Of a DNA stretch of 7,592 nt, positions 1 to 6,444 are shown one piece after another. A model generated the notes under the pieces. The model did not search any database. It worked only from the letters and a program-made list of their open reading frames with translations, and was not told where the DNA came from. Numbering within the stretch: the stretch's first letter is position 1; each line of letters starts with the position of its first letter. This stretch comes from Bacillota bacterium (GTDB lineage Bacteria > Bacillota > Clostridia > Christensenellales > CAG-138): positions 1-7,592 of the forward strand of contig JAEWMV010000087.1 in assembly GCA_023393045.1 (NCBI GenBank), written 5' to 3'. A program made the translations under genes and the position numbers.

Positions 1-157
1 CGTCGATATCCATCGCCTTTATGGGCACGCATTGCGCAAGCTGCGCGATGCCGCCGTTGCCGGGCAGCGCATACAGGCGCTTGATGCGCGGGCTTTTAGA
101 AAGCTTCTGCGCGATGGCGTGCTCGCGCCCGCCGCCGCCGATGATCATGACGTTCAT
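1..157 (-). CDS. purD: Phosphoribosylamine-glycine ligase (GAR synthetase), N-terminal fragment
   Basis: PurD joins phosphoribosylamine and glycine with ATP to give GAR, the second step of de novo purine synthesis, in the cytoplasm. Only the first 52 codons are present; the gene runs off the left edge. The start MNVMIIGGGGREHAIAQKLS matches the N-domain of the family, with the glycine-rich GGGGREHA motif at residues 7-14 and PGNGG at about 32-36. The ATG at 157-155 is preceded by a GGAG-type ribosome binding site about 6 bases upstream. It lies 19 bases after the AICAR transformylase stop, so it is almost certainly cotranscribed. PurD makes the substrate of PurN, encoded in the same operon. 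The ATP-grasp catalytic part is outside the window, so intactness cannot be judged. Confidence 0.95.
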   Translation of the reverse strand, partial: MNVMIIGGGGREHAIAQKLSKSPRIKRLYALPGNGGIAQLAQCVPIKAMDID

Positions 158-176
158 GCTTCTCTCCATAGCGCAA

Positions 177-1358
177 TCAGTGATGGAACAGCCGAAGCCC
201 CGTGAAGAGCATGGCCATTTCGTATTTGTCGCAGGCGGCTATCACGTCCCCGTCGCGCACGGAGCCGCCCGGCTGCGCAACGTAGGATACGCCGCTCTCC
301 TTTGCGCGCTCGATGTTGTCTGCGAAGGGAAAAAACGCGTCGCTGCCAAGCGATACGCCGGAAAGCTTCGCGATATGCGCCGCGCGCTCACCCGCCGTAA
401 GGGGAGCGGGCTTTTCCGAAAAGAAAGCGCGCCAGCCGTCGCCGTTGAAAATGTCAGTCGAACGGCCGGAAATGTAAAGATCGATCAGATTGTCCCTGTC
501 GGGCCGCTTGAGCGTGGGCAGGAAGGGGAGGGAGAGCGCCTTTTCGTTCCGGCGCAGCCACCAGATATCCGCCTTGTCGCCCGCGAGGCGCGTGCAGTGG
601 ATGCGGGATTGCTGCCCCGCGCCCACGCCGATGGCCTGGCCGCCATAGGCAAAGCAAACCGAGTTGGACTGCGTGTATTTAAGCGTGATGAGCGCGAGCA
701 TCAAATCGCGCTTCGCTCCGTCGGGGATATCCTTCCTTGCCGTGACGGCGTTTTGAAGGAGCGTTTCGTCTATCACCGCATCGTTTCGCGGCTGTTCGAA
801 GGTGAGGCCATAGACCTGCTTTCTTTCCATGCGCTGCGGCTCGTACGTTTCATCCATTTGCAATATGCTGTAGTTGCCGCCGCGTTTGGAGCGCAGCAAT
901 TCGAGCGCCTCTTTCGTATAGCCCGGCGCGATGATGCCGTCGGACACCTCGCGCTTGATAAGGGACGCCGCTATCCCGTCGCAAACATCGCTTAGCGCGA
1001 TGAAATCCCCGAAGGAGGACATGCGATCGCACCCCCTCGCGCGCGCGTACGCACAGGCGACGGGGGAATCGTTGAGGCCCTCGATATCGTCGACCGCGCA
1101 CGCCTTCATATCGATATCCGAGAGCGGCAGCCCCAGCGCCGCGCCCGCGGGGCTCACATGCTTAAAGGACGCTGCGGCGGGAAGGCCCGTCGCATCCTTC
1201 AGTTCCTGCACGAGCTGATAGGCGTTGAGCGCGTCGAGAAAATTGATGTAGCCCGGCTGGCCGTTGAGCACTTCGAAGGGCAGTTCGCCCTCCTCGCAAA
1301 AAATCCGCGCGGGCTTCTGGTGCGGGTTGCAGCCGTATTTCAGGGGCAACTCCTTCAT
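177..1358 (-). CDS. purH: Stand-alone AICAR formyltransferase (PurH C-terminal domain type)
   Basis: A 393-residue protein that should transfer the formyl group of 10-formyl-tetrahydrofolate to AICAR, giving FAICAR. It corresponds only to the transformylase half of bifunctional PurH; the N-terminal MGS-like cyclohydrolase domain (about 200 residues) is absent. Visible family motifs are YGCNPHQKPA (8-17), NGQPGYINFLDALNAY (32-47), SFKHVSPAG (64-72) with the Lys66-His67 catalytic pair, TQSNSV (229-234), and a C-terminal block from SDAFFPFAD (339) through QPGGSVRDGD (362-371) to a RLFHH end resembling the usual RHF-H terminus. The ATG at 1358 is chosen over a TTG eight codons upstream because a GGAGGT site sits 8 bases before it. 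It follows the PurO-like gene by 20 bases, and that neighbour supplies the missing cyclohydrolase activity. Use of folate rather than formate (as by PurP) is inferred from family membership. Confidence 0.93.
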   Translation of the reverse strand: MKELPLKYGCNPHQKPARIFCEEGELPFEVLNGQPGYINFLDALNAYQLVQELKDATGLPAAASFKHVSPAGAALGLPLSDIDMKACAVDDIEGLNDSPVACAYARARGCDRMSSFGDFIALSDVCDGIAASLIKREVSDGIIAPGYTKEALELLRSKRGGNYSILQMDETYEPQRMERKQVYGLTFEQPRNDAVIDETLLQNAVTARKDIPDGAKRDLMLALITLKYTQSNSVCFAYGGQAIGVGAGQQSRIHCTRLAGDKADIWWLRRNEKALSLPFLPTLKRPDRDNLIDLYISGRSTDIFNGDGWRAFFSEKPAPLTAGERAAHIAKLSGVSLGSDAFFPFADNIERAKESGVSYVAQPGGSVRDGDVIAACDKYEMAMLFTGLRLFHH

Positions 1359-1366
1359 GCCGTTAT

Positions 1367-1372
1367 ACCTCC
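1367..1372 (-). promoter_or_regulatory. Ribosome binding site that sets the AICAR transformylase start
   Basis: On the minus strand the sequence reads GGAGGT, then 8 bases, then ATG at 1358. This favours MKELPLKYGC as the N-terminus over the TTG at 1382, which has no suitable site and would overlap the upstream stop codon. Confidence 0.85.
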
Positions 1373-1378
1373 AATGAT

Positions 1379-2086
1379 TCAATCGTACTTGTTAATCAGC
1401 CTGTCCGTATACGCGCCGCTTGCGATATCCGTAAAGCGCACATAGAGCGAAACCTTGTTTTCGCCGTCGAGCGCCGCCCAGATATCGTCTGCGAACGCGT
1501 CCAAATCGGCGGGAATATTTATGGGCAAGGGGTCGCCCGTAAAGCCGGGCAGGGGAGATGCATCCTTTTGATAGGTATGGATGAAATGTCCCGCGCCCGG
1601 AAGCGGCACATAATCGTAGATTCCGCGCAGAGTGGAGAGGCCCTTATCACCTCCGGGTTTCAGGATGGAAAGCCTGTAGGAGAATCCGCCGGAAAAGTCC
1701 AGCAGCCCGCTGATGCGCGGCGTGAAATGTGGCGCGTCCGGCTCGAAGGTGCGCGTTTGCAGCGCTTTTTCAAAGGTTGAACCATGTCGCAGCGCGTCGC
1801 GTATCGTGTCGCTCTGGTCGCCGTTGGCGACGATGGTCGCCCCATCCAGCGTGCGCACGGGCGCGTACAAAATCAGGCTCGGGTCGGATGGGTTTGCGCC
1901 GCCCAAAAGGCGTATCATAACGTCGTCCCCGCTGCGGAAGAAGACGCGGCTGCGGCTTGCGGTACTTCTCCCCATGATGAAATAGACAAGCGCGGCCGTG
2001 CGTCCGTCCGGGCAAAGGCCCAACGCGATGCCGCGTCCGGGATAGCTGTTTTTTGCAAGCAGGTTGGTCATATCAAAAAACTTCAT
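1379..2086 (-). CDS. purO: IMP cyclohydrolase, PurO type
   Basis: A 235-residue protein that should close FAICAR to IMP, the last step of the pathway. It belongs to the fold first described for archaeal PurO, unrelated to the cyclohydrolase domain of PurH. Signatures are NSYPGRGIALG (13-23), YFIMGRSTASRSRVF (35-49), YAPVRTL (74-80), a VANGDQSDTI block (86-95) and TPRISG (122-127); archaeal PurO proteins share GR-x-G near the start, an RS-x3-R segment, an NG-x2-TDTI motif and TPRI. Bacterial members of about 235 residues are known in Clostridia. The ATG at 2086 overlaps the purN stop as ATGA, giving translational coupling; a GGGGAG site lies 8 bases upstream. A longer in-frame reading adds 26 residues upstream, but these lie inside purN and look unrelated to the family. 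Its place before the stand-alone transformylase strongly supports the role. Confidence 0.9.
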   Translation of the reverse strand: MKFFDMTNLLAKNSYPGRGIALGLCPDGRTAALVYFIMGRSTASRSRVFFRSGDDVMIRLLGGANPSDPSLILYAPVRTLDGATIVANGDQSDTIRDALRHGSTFEKALQTRTFEPDAPHFTPRISGLLDFSGGFSYRLSILKPGGDKGLSTLRGIYDYVPLPGAGHFIHTYQKDASPLPGFTGDPLPINIPADLDAFADDIWAALDGENKVSLYVRFTDIASGAYTDRLINKYD

Positions 2087-2712
2087 GCGTTTTTCTCCCC
2101 GTCGTTCAGACTTTGGCGCACCCTTTGGCAAACAAGCTCCGCGGCCGCGGGGAGGAGCTGCCACTCCGCTTCCTCCATCACGCGCCGCTGCAGGGTTTCC
2201 GGCGTGTCGCAGGGCTGCACGCGTACGGTTCTTTGCATCAGCACGCGCCCGCCGTCGGGCACTTCGTTCACCATATGCACCGTGGCGCCCGTCACGGCGT
2301 CACCGGCGGCGAGCACCGCCTCATGGACTTTTATGCCATAAAACCCCCTGCCGCAAAAGGCGGGTATCAGCGAGGGATGCACGTTTATAATCCTCTCCGG
2401 ATAGCGCGAAACGAAATCCGCGCTCAATATGTGCAGAAAGCCCGCGAGCACGATCACATCGATGGCGTTTTCGTACAGGATATCGAGCAGCTCTGCCTCA
2501 AAGGCCTCGCGCGACGCACAATCCGCGTATGCGGCCACGGCGGTTTTGATGCCTGCCCTCTTCGCCCGCTCAAGGGCATAGGCATCCGCGCGGCTTGCGA
2601 CGACCAAAGCGATCTCACCGCTTGTGAGCGCGCCGCCCGACTGCGCGTCGATAAGGGCCTGCAGGTTGGTGCCGTTGCCCGACACGAGCACGGCGATGCG
2701 CGGCGTCAGCAT
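2083..2712 (-). CDS. purN: Phosphoribosylglycinamide formyltransferase (GAR transformylase 1)
   Basis: PurN transfers a formyl group from 10-formyl-tetrahydrofolate to GAR, giving FGAR. At 209 residues it has the normal length. The phosphate-binding loop SGNGTNLQ is at 11-18. The catalytic triad is visible as Asn110 and His112 in NVHPSLIP (110-117) and Asp153 in VPDGG (151-155), matching Asn106, His108 and Asp144 of the E. coli enzyme. The segment CGRGFYGIKVHEA (120-132) is of the form seen in clostridial homologs rather than in enterobacteria. The ATG at 2712 is chosen because MLTPRIAVLVSGNG fits the family start and a GAGGAAGG site lies 9 bases upstream; the eight extra upstream residues lie inside purM. 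It overlaps purM by 7 bases and the PurO gene by 4, so all three are probably translated in a coupled way. Confidence 0.96.
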   Translation of the reverse strand: MLTPRIAVLVSGNGTNLQALIDAQSGGALTSGEIALVVASRADAYALERAKRAGIKTAVAAYADCASREAFEAELLDILYENAIDVIVLAGFLHILSADFVSRYPERIINVHPSLIPAFCGRGFYGIKVHEAVLAAGDAVTGATVHMVNEVPDGGRVLMQRTVRVQPCDTPETLQRRVMEEAEWQLLPAAAELVCQRVRQSLNDGEKNA

Positions 2713-3716
2713 AATATAAGGCCTTCCTCGCCCCAAACGAGTTCGCCGATAGGGTAGGCGTCGATTCCTTCCGCGCGAAGATGGGCGACGGCCCTGTCCG
2801 CCTGCTCAGGCGGCACAATCACGCTCATGCCCACGCCCATGTTGAAGGTGTGGAACATTTCCTCCTCCTCAATGCCGCCAAGCGCCATAAGGAACTTGAA
2901 CACCGGCAATACGCGCACGCTTTTGCGCTCGATTTTTGCGGTAAGGCCTTTTTGAAAGCTGCGCGGTATGTTTTCATAGAAACCGCCGCCCGTGATGTGG
3001 GCGATGGAGTGGACGTCCACCTTGCCAATGAGCGAAAGGATGGGCTTGACGTAGATGCGCGTGGGGGTCAACAGCGCCTCGCCCAGCGTTTTGCCAAGCT
3101 CCGGATTGAACTGCGCGAGCAGCGCGCTCTCCATGGGGATGAGCTTTCTCACCAGCGAAAAGCCGTTGGAGTGGATGCCGGAAGAGGGCAGCGCGATAAT
3201 AACATCTCCTGCTTTTGCGCGGGAAGCGTCGAGCAGCGCGCTCCTTGCGACCTGTCCCACGCAGAAGCCCGCCAGATCGTATTCGCCCGCGGGATAGAAG
3301 CCCGGCATTTCCGCGGTTTCGCCGCCGATGAGCGCGCAGCCCGCCTGACGACAGCCTTCCGCCACGCCCTTGACAATGTCCGCGGCGACAGCGGGCACGA
3401 GCTTGCCCGTCGCGATATAATCGAGGAAAAAGAGCGGCTTTGCACCGTGGCAGACCACGTCGTTTGCGCACATGGCCACGCAATCTGTGCCAACCGTGTC
3501 GTGCCTGTCCGTGGCAAAGGCGGCCTTGAGTTTTGTGCCCACGCCGTCCGTGCCGGAAACGAGCACATTCTCGCCCAGCGCGTACATGCCGCCGAAGGAG
3601 CCCAGTCCTTGCAATACGTTCGCGTCGAAGGTGGAAGCTGCGTGCGCCTTCATGCGCGCGACGGCCTCATAGCCCGCCTCAACGTCCACGCCCGCGTCCT
3701 TATAGGTATAAGCCAT
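2706..3716 (-). CDS. purM: Phosphoribosylformylglycinamidine cyclo-ligase (AIR synthetase)
   Basis: PurM uses ATP to close the imidazole ring of FGAM, producing AIR. The 336-residue protein is of usual length and appears intact. Motifs in order are GTDGVGTKLK (55-64), CANDVVCHGAKPLFFLDY (83-100), GGETAEMPGFY (131-141), SSGIHSNGFSL (178-188), HITGGGFYENIPR (240-252) and FNMGVGM (291-297), all typical of the PurM/PurL/ThiL/HypE/SelD ATP-binding superfamily. The ATG at 3716 follows an AAGGAGGG site that overlaps the purF stop codon; an in-frame reading 46 residues longer would lie within purF and is rejected. Its substrate comes from FGAM synthase (PurL or PurLQS), which is not in this window and must be encoded elsewhere or beyond purD. 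Confidence 0.97.
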   Translation of the reverse strand: MAYTYKDAGVDVEAGYEAVARMKAHAASTFDANVLQGLGSFGGMYALGENVLVSGTDGVGTKLKAAFATDRHDTVGTDCVAMCANDVVCHGAKPLFFLDYIATGKLVPAVAADIVKGVAEGCRQAGCALIGGETAEMPGFYPAGEYDLAGFCVGQVARSALLDASRAKAGDVIIALPSSGIHSNGFSLVRKLIPMESALLAQFNPELGKTLGEALLTPTRIYVKPILSLIGKVDVHSIAHITGGGFYENIPRSFQKGLTAKIERKSVRVLPVFKFLMALGGIEEEEMFHTFNMGVGMSVIVPPEQADRAVAHLRAEGIDAYPIGELVWGEEGLILC

Positions 3717-3720
3717 GTGG

Positions 3721-3728
3721 CCCTCCTT
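3721..3728 (-). promoter_or_regulatory. Strong ribosome binding site for purM, overlapping the purF stop
   Basis: The minus strand reads AAGGAGGG followed by 4 bases and the purM ATG at 3716. The first two bases of the motif are the last two of the purF TAA stop (3727-3729). It is one of the best Shine-Dalgarno matches in the operon and decides the purM start. Confidence 0.8.
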
Positions 3729-5184
3729 ATTTGTCCAACAGGTTCTTTTTGCCGCACTTGAGCAAATCGCCCACATCCTCGGGGTACTTCCCATCAAAGC
3801 AGCCCGCGCAGAAATTGCACGCCGCGCCCTCCACCGTTTTGAGCAGGTCGTCATGGCTCAGGTAGCTGAGCGAATCCGCGCCGATGAACTTTCTTATTTC
3901 CTCGACCGAATGGCTCGCGCCGATGAGCTGCTCGTGGGAGGAGGTGTCGATGCCGAAAAAGCACGGGTGCATCACGGGCGGGGAGCTCACGCGCATGTGG
4001 ATTTCCCGCGCGCCCGCGAGCCTGAGCATCTCCACGATGCGCCTGCTCGTCGTGCCGCGCACGATGGAATCATCCACCAGCAGCAGCCGCTTGCCGCGCA
4101 CGTTGCGCTTCAGTGCGCTGAGCTTTAGTGAAACGTCCATCTCGCGCTTGCCCTGCGAGGGCTGTATGAACGTGCGGCCGACATAGCGGTTTTTCGAGAG
4201 GGCGATGGTGAAGGGAAGACCCGCCTGCCGCGCGTAACCCATGGCGGCGTGCATGGCGGAATCCGGCACCGCGGCGACGACGTCGACCTCGGCCGGGGAG
4301 GAGAGGGCCAAAAGCTCGCCCGCGCGCTCCCGTGCCCGGTGCACGGGGATGCCGTCGATGTCCGAATCGGGACGGGCGAAGTAGACATACTCAAAAATGC
4401 AAAGCGCGGTGTCCGAGGCGTGCGCCGCCTGATAGGATTTCAACCCGCGCTTGTCCGCAACGATCATTTCTCCGGGGCGAAGGTCGCGTATGAACTCCGC
4501 GCCGATGGTGTCGAATGCGCAGGATTCCGAGGCGATTACGTACGCGCCGTTGAGCTTGCCCAGCGCCAGCGGGCGTATCCCCTTTGGGTCGCGCACGCCG
4601 ATGAGCGCGTCGGGTGTCATGATGGCGAGGGCGTAGCTGCCCTTCATGCGCGCGGCGGCCTTAACGATGCCGTCGACGATGCCGTTCTGGGCGTTTCTCG
4701 CGATGAGCGCGGCGATGACCTCCGAATCGATGGAGGTTTCAAATGTGGCGCCCTCACTTTCCAGCTCCGCGCGAAGCTCGCGCGCGTTGATGATGTTGCC
4801 GTTGTGGGCGAGCGCGAGCTGCGTCTTTTTATAGTCGACGACAAGGGGCTGCGCGTTGAGCAGCAGACTGTCGCCCATGGTGGAATAGCGCACATGGCCG
4901 ATGGCGAGACTGGCTCCGGCCAAATTCGCAAGCCCGTCGCGAAACGGCCCCGGCACCAGCCCCATTTCTTTGTGGCAGAGGATGCGCCCGTCGCGCACGG
5001 CGGCGATGCCGGCACTTTCCTGCCCGCGGTGCTGCAGGGCGAAAAGCCCGTAGTAGGCCGCCTCCACCGCGTCGATGTCGGGGGTGGCGCAATAGATGCC
5101 GAATACCCCGCATTCCTCTCGCATGCAGTCTCCGTCCGGCTTGAGCCGGTCATAGGGCGCCATCAAACGGATGTCATGCGGCAT
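3727..5184 (-). CDS. purF: Amidophosphoribosyltransferase, Fe-S type
   Basis: PurF commits PRPP to purine synthesis, replacing its pyrophosphate with ammonia from glutamine to form phosphoribosylamine. The 485-residue chain has an N-terminal Ntn glutaminase domain beginning at the Cys25 nucleophile (EECGVFGIY), with HVRYST (97-102), AHNGN (126-130) and Asp153 in SIDSE. The phosphoribosyltransferase domain carries the PRPP loop VDDSIVRGTT (370-379). Four cysteines match the [4Fe-4S] ligands of Bacillus subtilis PurF: Cys262 (CIFEYVYFARPDS), Cys408 (HPCFFGID), Cys459 and Cys462 (FCAGCF). Such enzymes mature by removal of an N-terminal propeptide. From the ATG at 5184, one base after the purC stop and with GGGAG 6 bases upstream, the propeptide would be 24 residues; an ATG at 5124, with a CGGAG site, would leave only 4. 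The start is therefore less certain than the function. Feedback inhibition by purine nucleotides is known for the family. Confidence 0.96.
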   Translation of the reverse strand: MPHDIRLMAPYDRLKPDGDCMREECGVFGIYCATPDIDAVEAAYYGLFALQHRGQESAGIAAVRDGRILCHKEMGLVPGPFRDGLANLAGASLAIGHVRYSTMGDSLLLNAQPLVVDYKKTQLALAHNGNIINARELRAELESEGATFETSIDSEVIAALIARNAQNGIVDGIVKAAARMKGSYALAIMTPDALIGVRDPKGIRPLALGKLNGAYVIASESCAFDTIGAEFIRDLRPGEMIVADKRGLKSYQAAHASDTALCIFEYVYFARPDSDIDGIPVHRARERAGELLALSSPAEVDVVAAVPDSAMHAAMGYARQAGLPFTIALSKNRYVGRTFIQPSQGKREMDVSLKLSALKRNVRGKRLLLVDDSIVRGTTSRRIVEMLRLAGAREIHMRVSSPPVMHPCFFGIDTSSHEQLIGASHSVEEIRKFIGADSLSYLSHDDLLKTVEGAACNFCAGCFDGKYPEDVGDLLKCGKKNLLDK

Positions 5185-5185
5185 G

Positions 5186-5893
5186 TTACTCTCCCATCAG
5201 GCGCTTGATGATTTCGTGGTAAGCATCCTCCACCTCGCCAAGATCCTGGCGGAACCTGTCCTTGTCGAGCTTTTTGCCCGTGGCCATGTCCCAGAAGCGG
5301 CAGGTGTCGGGGGAAATCTCGTCGGCAAGCACCAACTCGCCGCGGCAGCGCCCGAACTCCAGCTTGAAGTCGATGAGTTCTATGCCAAAGCCCGCGAGGT
5401 ATTTCGATAATATCTCGTTCACGCGGAAGGAGTATTCTTTTACCTTTTCCATCTCCGCGTCCGTGGCGAGGTTGAGCGCGCGGATATAATAGGAATTGAT
5501 AAACGGGTCGCCCAACGCGTCGTTTTTATAGCTGAACTCGAGTATCGTGCAGGCGAGCGCCATGCCCTCGGGCACGCCCATGCGCTTGGTGAAGCTGCCT
5601 GCCGCCTTATTGCGCACAATCACTTCTACAGGCAGGATCTCCACGCGCTTCACCGCGCTTTCCCTCTCCGAGAGCTGCTCGATAAAATGCGTGGGAATGC
5701 CGTTTTTTTCAAGCAGGTGGAAGAAGTGGTTGCTGACCTTGTTGTTCACGATGCCTTTGCCGAGGATGGTGCCTTTTTTGAGGCCGTTGAAGGCCGTGGC
5801 GTCGTCCTTGTAATCGACGATGACGATTTGCGGGTCGTCCGTGGCGAATACCTTCTTGGCTTTTCCCTCGTAGATTTGCCCGAGCTTCTTCAT
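5186..5893 (-). CDS. purC: SAICAR synthetase
   Basis: PurC condenses CAIR with aspartate using ATP, giving SAICAR. The 235-residue protein is full length for the short bacterial form. Motifs in order are YEGKAKKVF (8-16), YKDDATAFNGLKKGTI (28-43), the VRNKAAGSFTKRMG block (93-106), LIDFKLEFGR (173-182) and LADEISPDTCRFWD (189-202), which includes the conserved acidic and substrate-contacting positions of the family. The ATG at 5893 overlaps the purE TGA stop as ATGA; an AAGGAG site lies upstream at slightly long spacing (11 bases). PurE supplies its substrate, and the next enzyme, adenylosuccinate lyase PurB, is not encoded here. Confidence 0.97.
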   Translation of the reverse strand: MKKLGQIYEGKAKKVFATDDPQIVIVDYKDDATAFNGLKKGTILGKGIVNNKVSNHFFHLLEKNGIPTHFIEQLSERESAVKRVEILPVEVIVRNKAAGSFTKRMGVPEGMALACTILEFSYKNDALGDPFINSYYIRALNLATDAEMEKVKEYSFRVNEILSKYLAGFGIELIDFKLEFGRCRGELVLADEISPDTCRFWDMATGKKLDKDRFRQDLGEVEDAYHEIIKRLMGE

Positions 5894-6387
5894 ATTTTAT
5901 AAATCTCCTTTTGCAGCGCCGAGTCTGTCTCGGCGGCTTTTTCATTCATAAGCTGCATATGGCGCGCGAGCTTATTTGAAAGCTCCGCGCAGCCGAGCGC
6001 GAGGATGCGCACAGCCAGCAGCGCGGCGTTAGTTGCGCCGTCGATGGCGACCGCCGCCACGGGCACGCCCTTTGGCATCTGCACGGTGGAAAGCAGCGCG
6101 TCGAGTCCGCCTAAATCGCTTGATTTTACCGGTACGCCGATGACGGGCAACCCTGTGTTGGCCGCGATTGCGCCCGCGAGGTGCGCGGCTTTTCCGGCTA
6201 TGGCGATAATCACGCCGTAGTCCTCACTTGCGCAGCTTTTGGCAAACGCCGCGAGCGCATCCGGCGACCTGTGTGCCGAGAGCACGCGCGCGCAGTGCGG
6301 CACGCCGAATTCATCCAGCACGGCCAGCGCTTCGCGGGCGAGGGGGAGGTCGGAGGCGCTGCCCATGATCACGGCCACTTTTTTCAT
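5890..6387 (-). CDS. purE: N5-carboxyaminoimidazole ribonucleotide mutase (PurE)
   Basis: PurE makes CAIR. Class I enzymes rearrange N5-CAIR produced by PurK; class II enzymes carboxylate AIR directly with CO2. This 165-residue protein looks like class I: MGSASD (8-13), LSAHRSPD (36-43) with the catalytic His39 (His45 in E. coli), AGKAAHL (64-70) and GLDALLSTVQMPKGVPV (94-110). The usual HLPG is HLAG here, and Lys66 replaces the second Gly of the enterobacterial GGAAHLPG motif. The ATG at 6387 is preceded by AAAGGAG with a 10-base spacer. PurE is the first biosynthetic gene, 56 bases after the regulator, with a hairpin between. No purK is present in the window, so a partner elsewhere or a PurK-independent route remains open. 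Confidence 0.95.
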   Translation of the reverse strand: MKKVAVIMGSASDLPLAREALAVLDEFGVPHCARVLSAHRSPDALAAFAKSCASEDYGVIIAIAGKAAHLAGAIAANTGLPVIGVPVKSSDLGGLDALLSTVQMPKGVPVAAVAIDGATNAALLAVRILALGCAELSNKLARHMQLMNEKAAETDSALQKEIYKI

Positions 6388-6406
6388 AATAGAATAGCTC
6401 CTTTAA

Positions 6407-6444
6407 TCGAAAATGAAAACGAGCCTGGTCTTTATGCCGGGCTC
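6407..6444 (-). terminator. Weak intrinsic terminator or attenuator-like hairpin between regulator and purE
   Basis: Reading the minus strand from the last base of the regulator stop codon, GAGCC CGG pairs with CC-A-GGCTC: a 5-bp stem, a C/A mismatch, two further G-C pairs and an 8-base loop (6421-6444). It is followed by GTTTTCATTTT, a broken T-tract (6410-6420). The stem is imperfect and the tract interrupted, so partial termination, an RNA-processing site or a stabilising hairpin for the pur mRNA are all possible. On the plus strand the stem gains G-U pairs and is followed by six Ts (6450-6455), so it could also stop antisense transcription. Confidence 0.45.

Noticed and set aside
21..995. 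Long plus-strand ORF of 324 codons
   Set aside because: It lies antisense to the AICAR transformylase and the purD start; its translation is rich in Arg, Ala and Val with no family motifs, as expected from the opposite strand of a GC-rich gene.
2781..3761. Plus-strand ORF of 326 codons opposite purM
   Set aside because: Antisense shadow with His/Ala/Arg-rich composition and no recognisable domain; purM on the other strand has every family motif.
4249..5208. Plus-strand ORF of 319 codons opposite purF
   Set aside because: Antisense shadow caused by codon bias; no motif, and purF is unambiguous.
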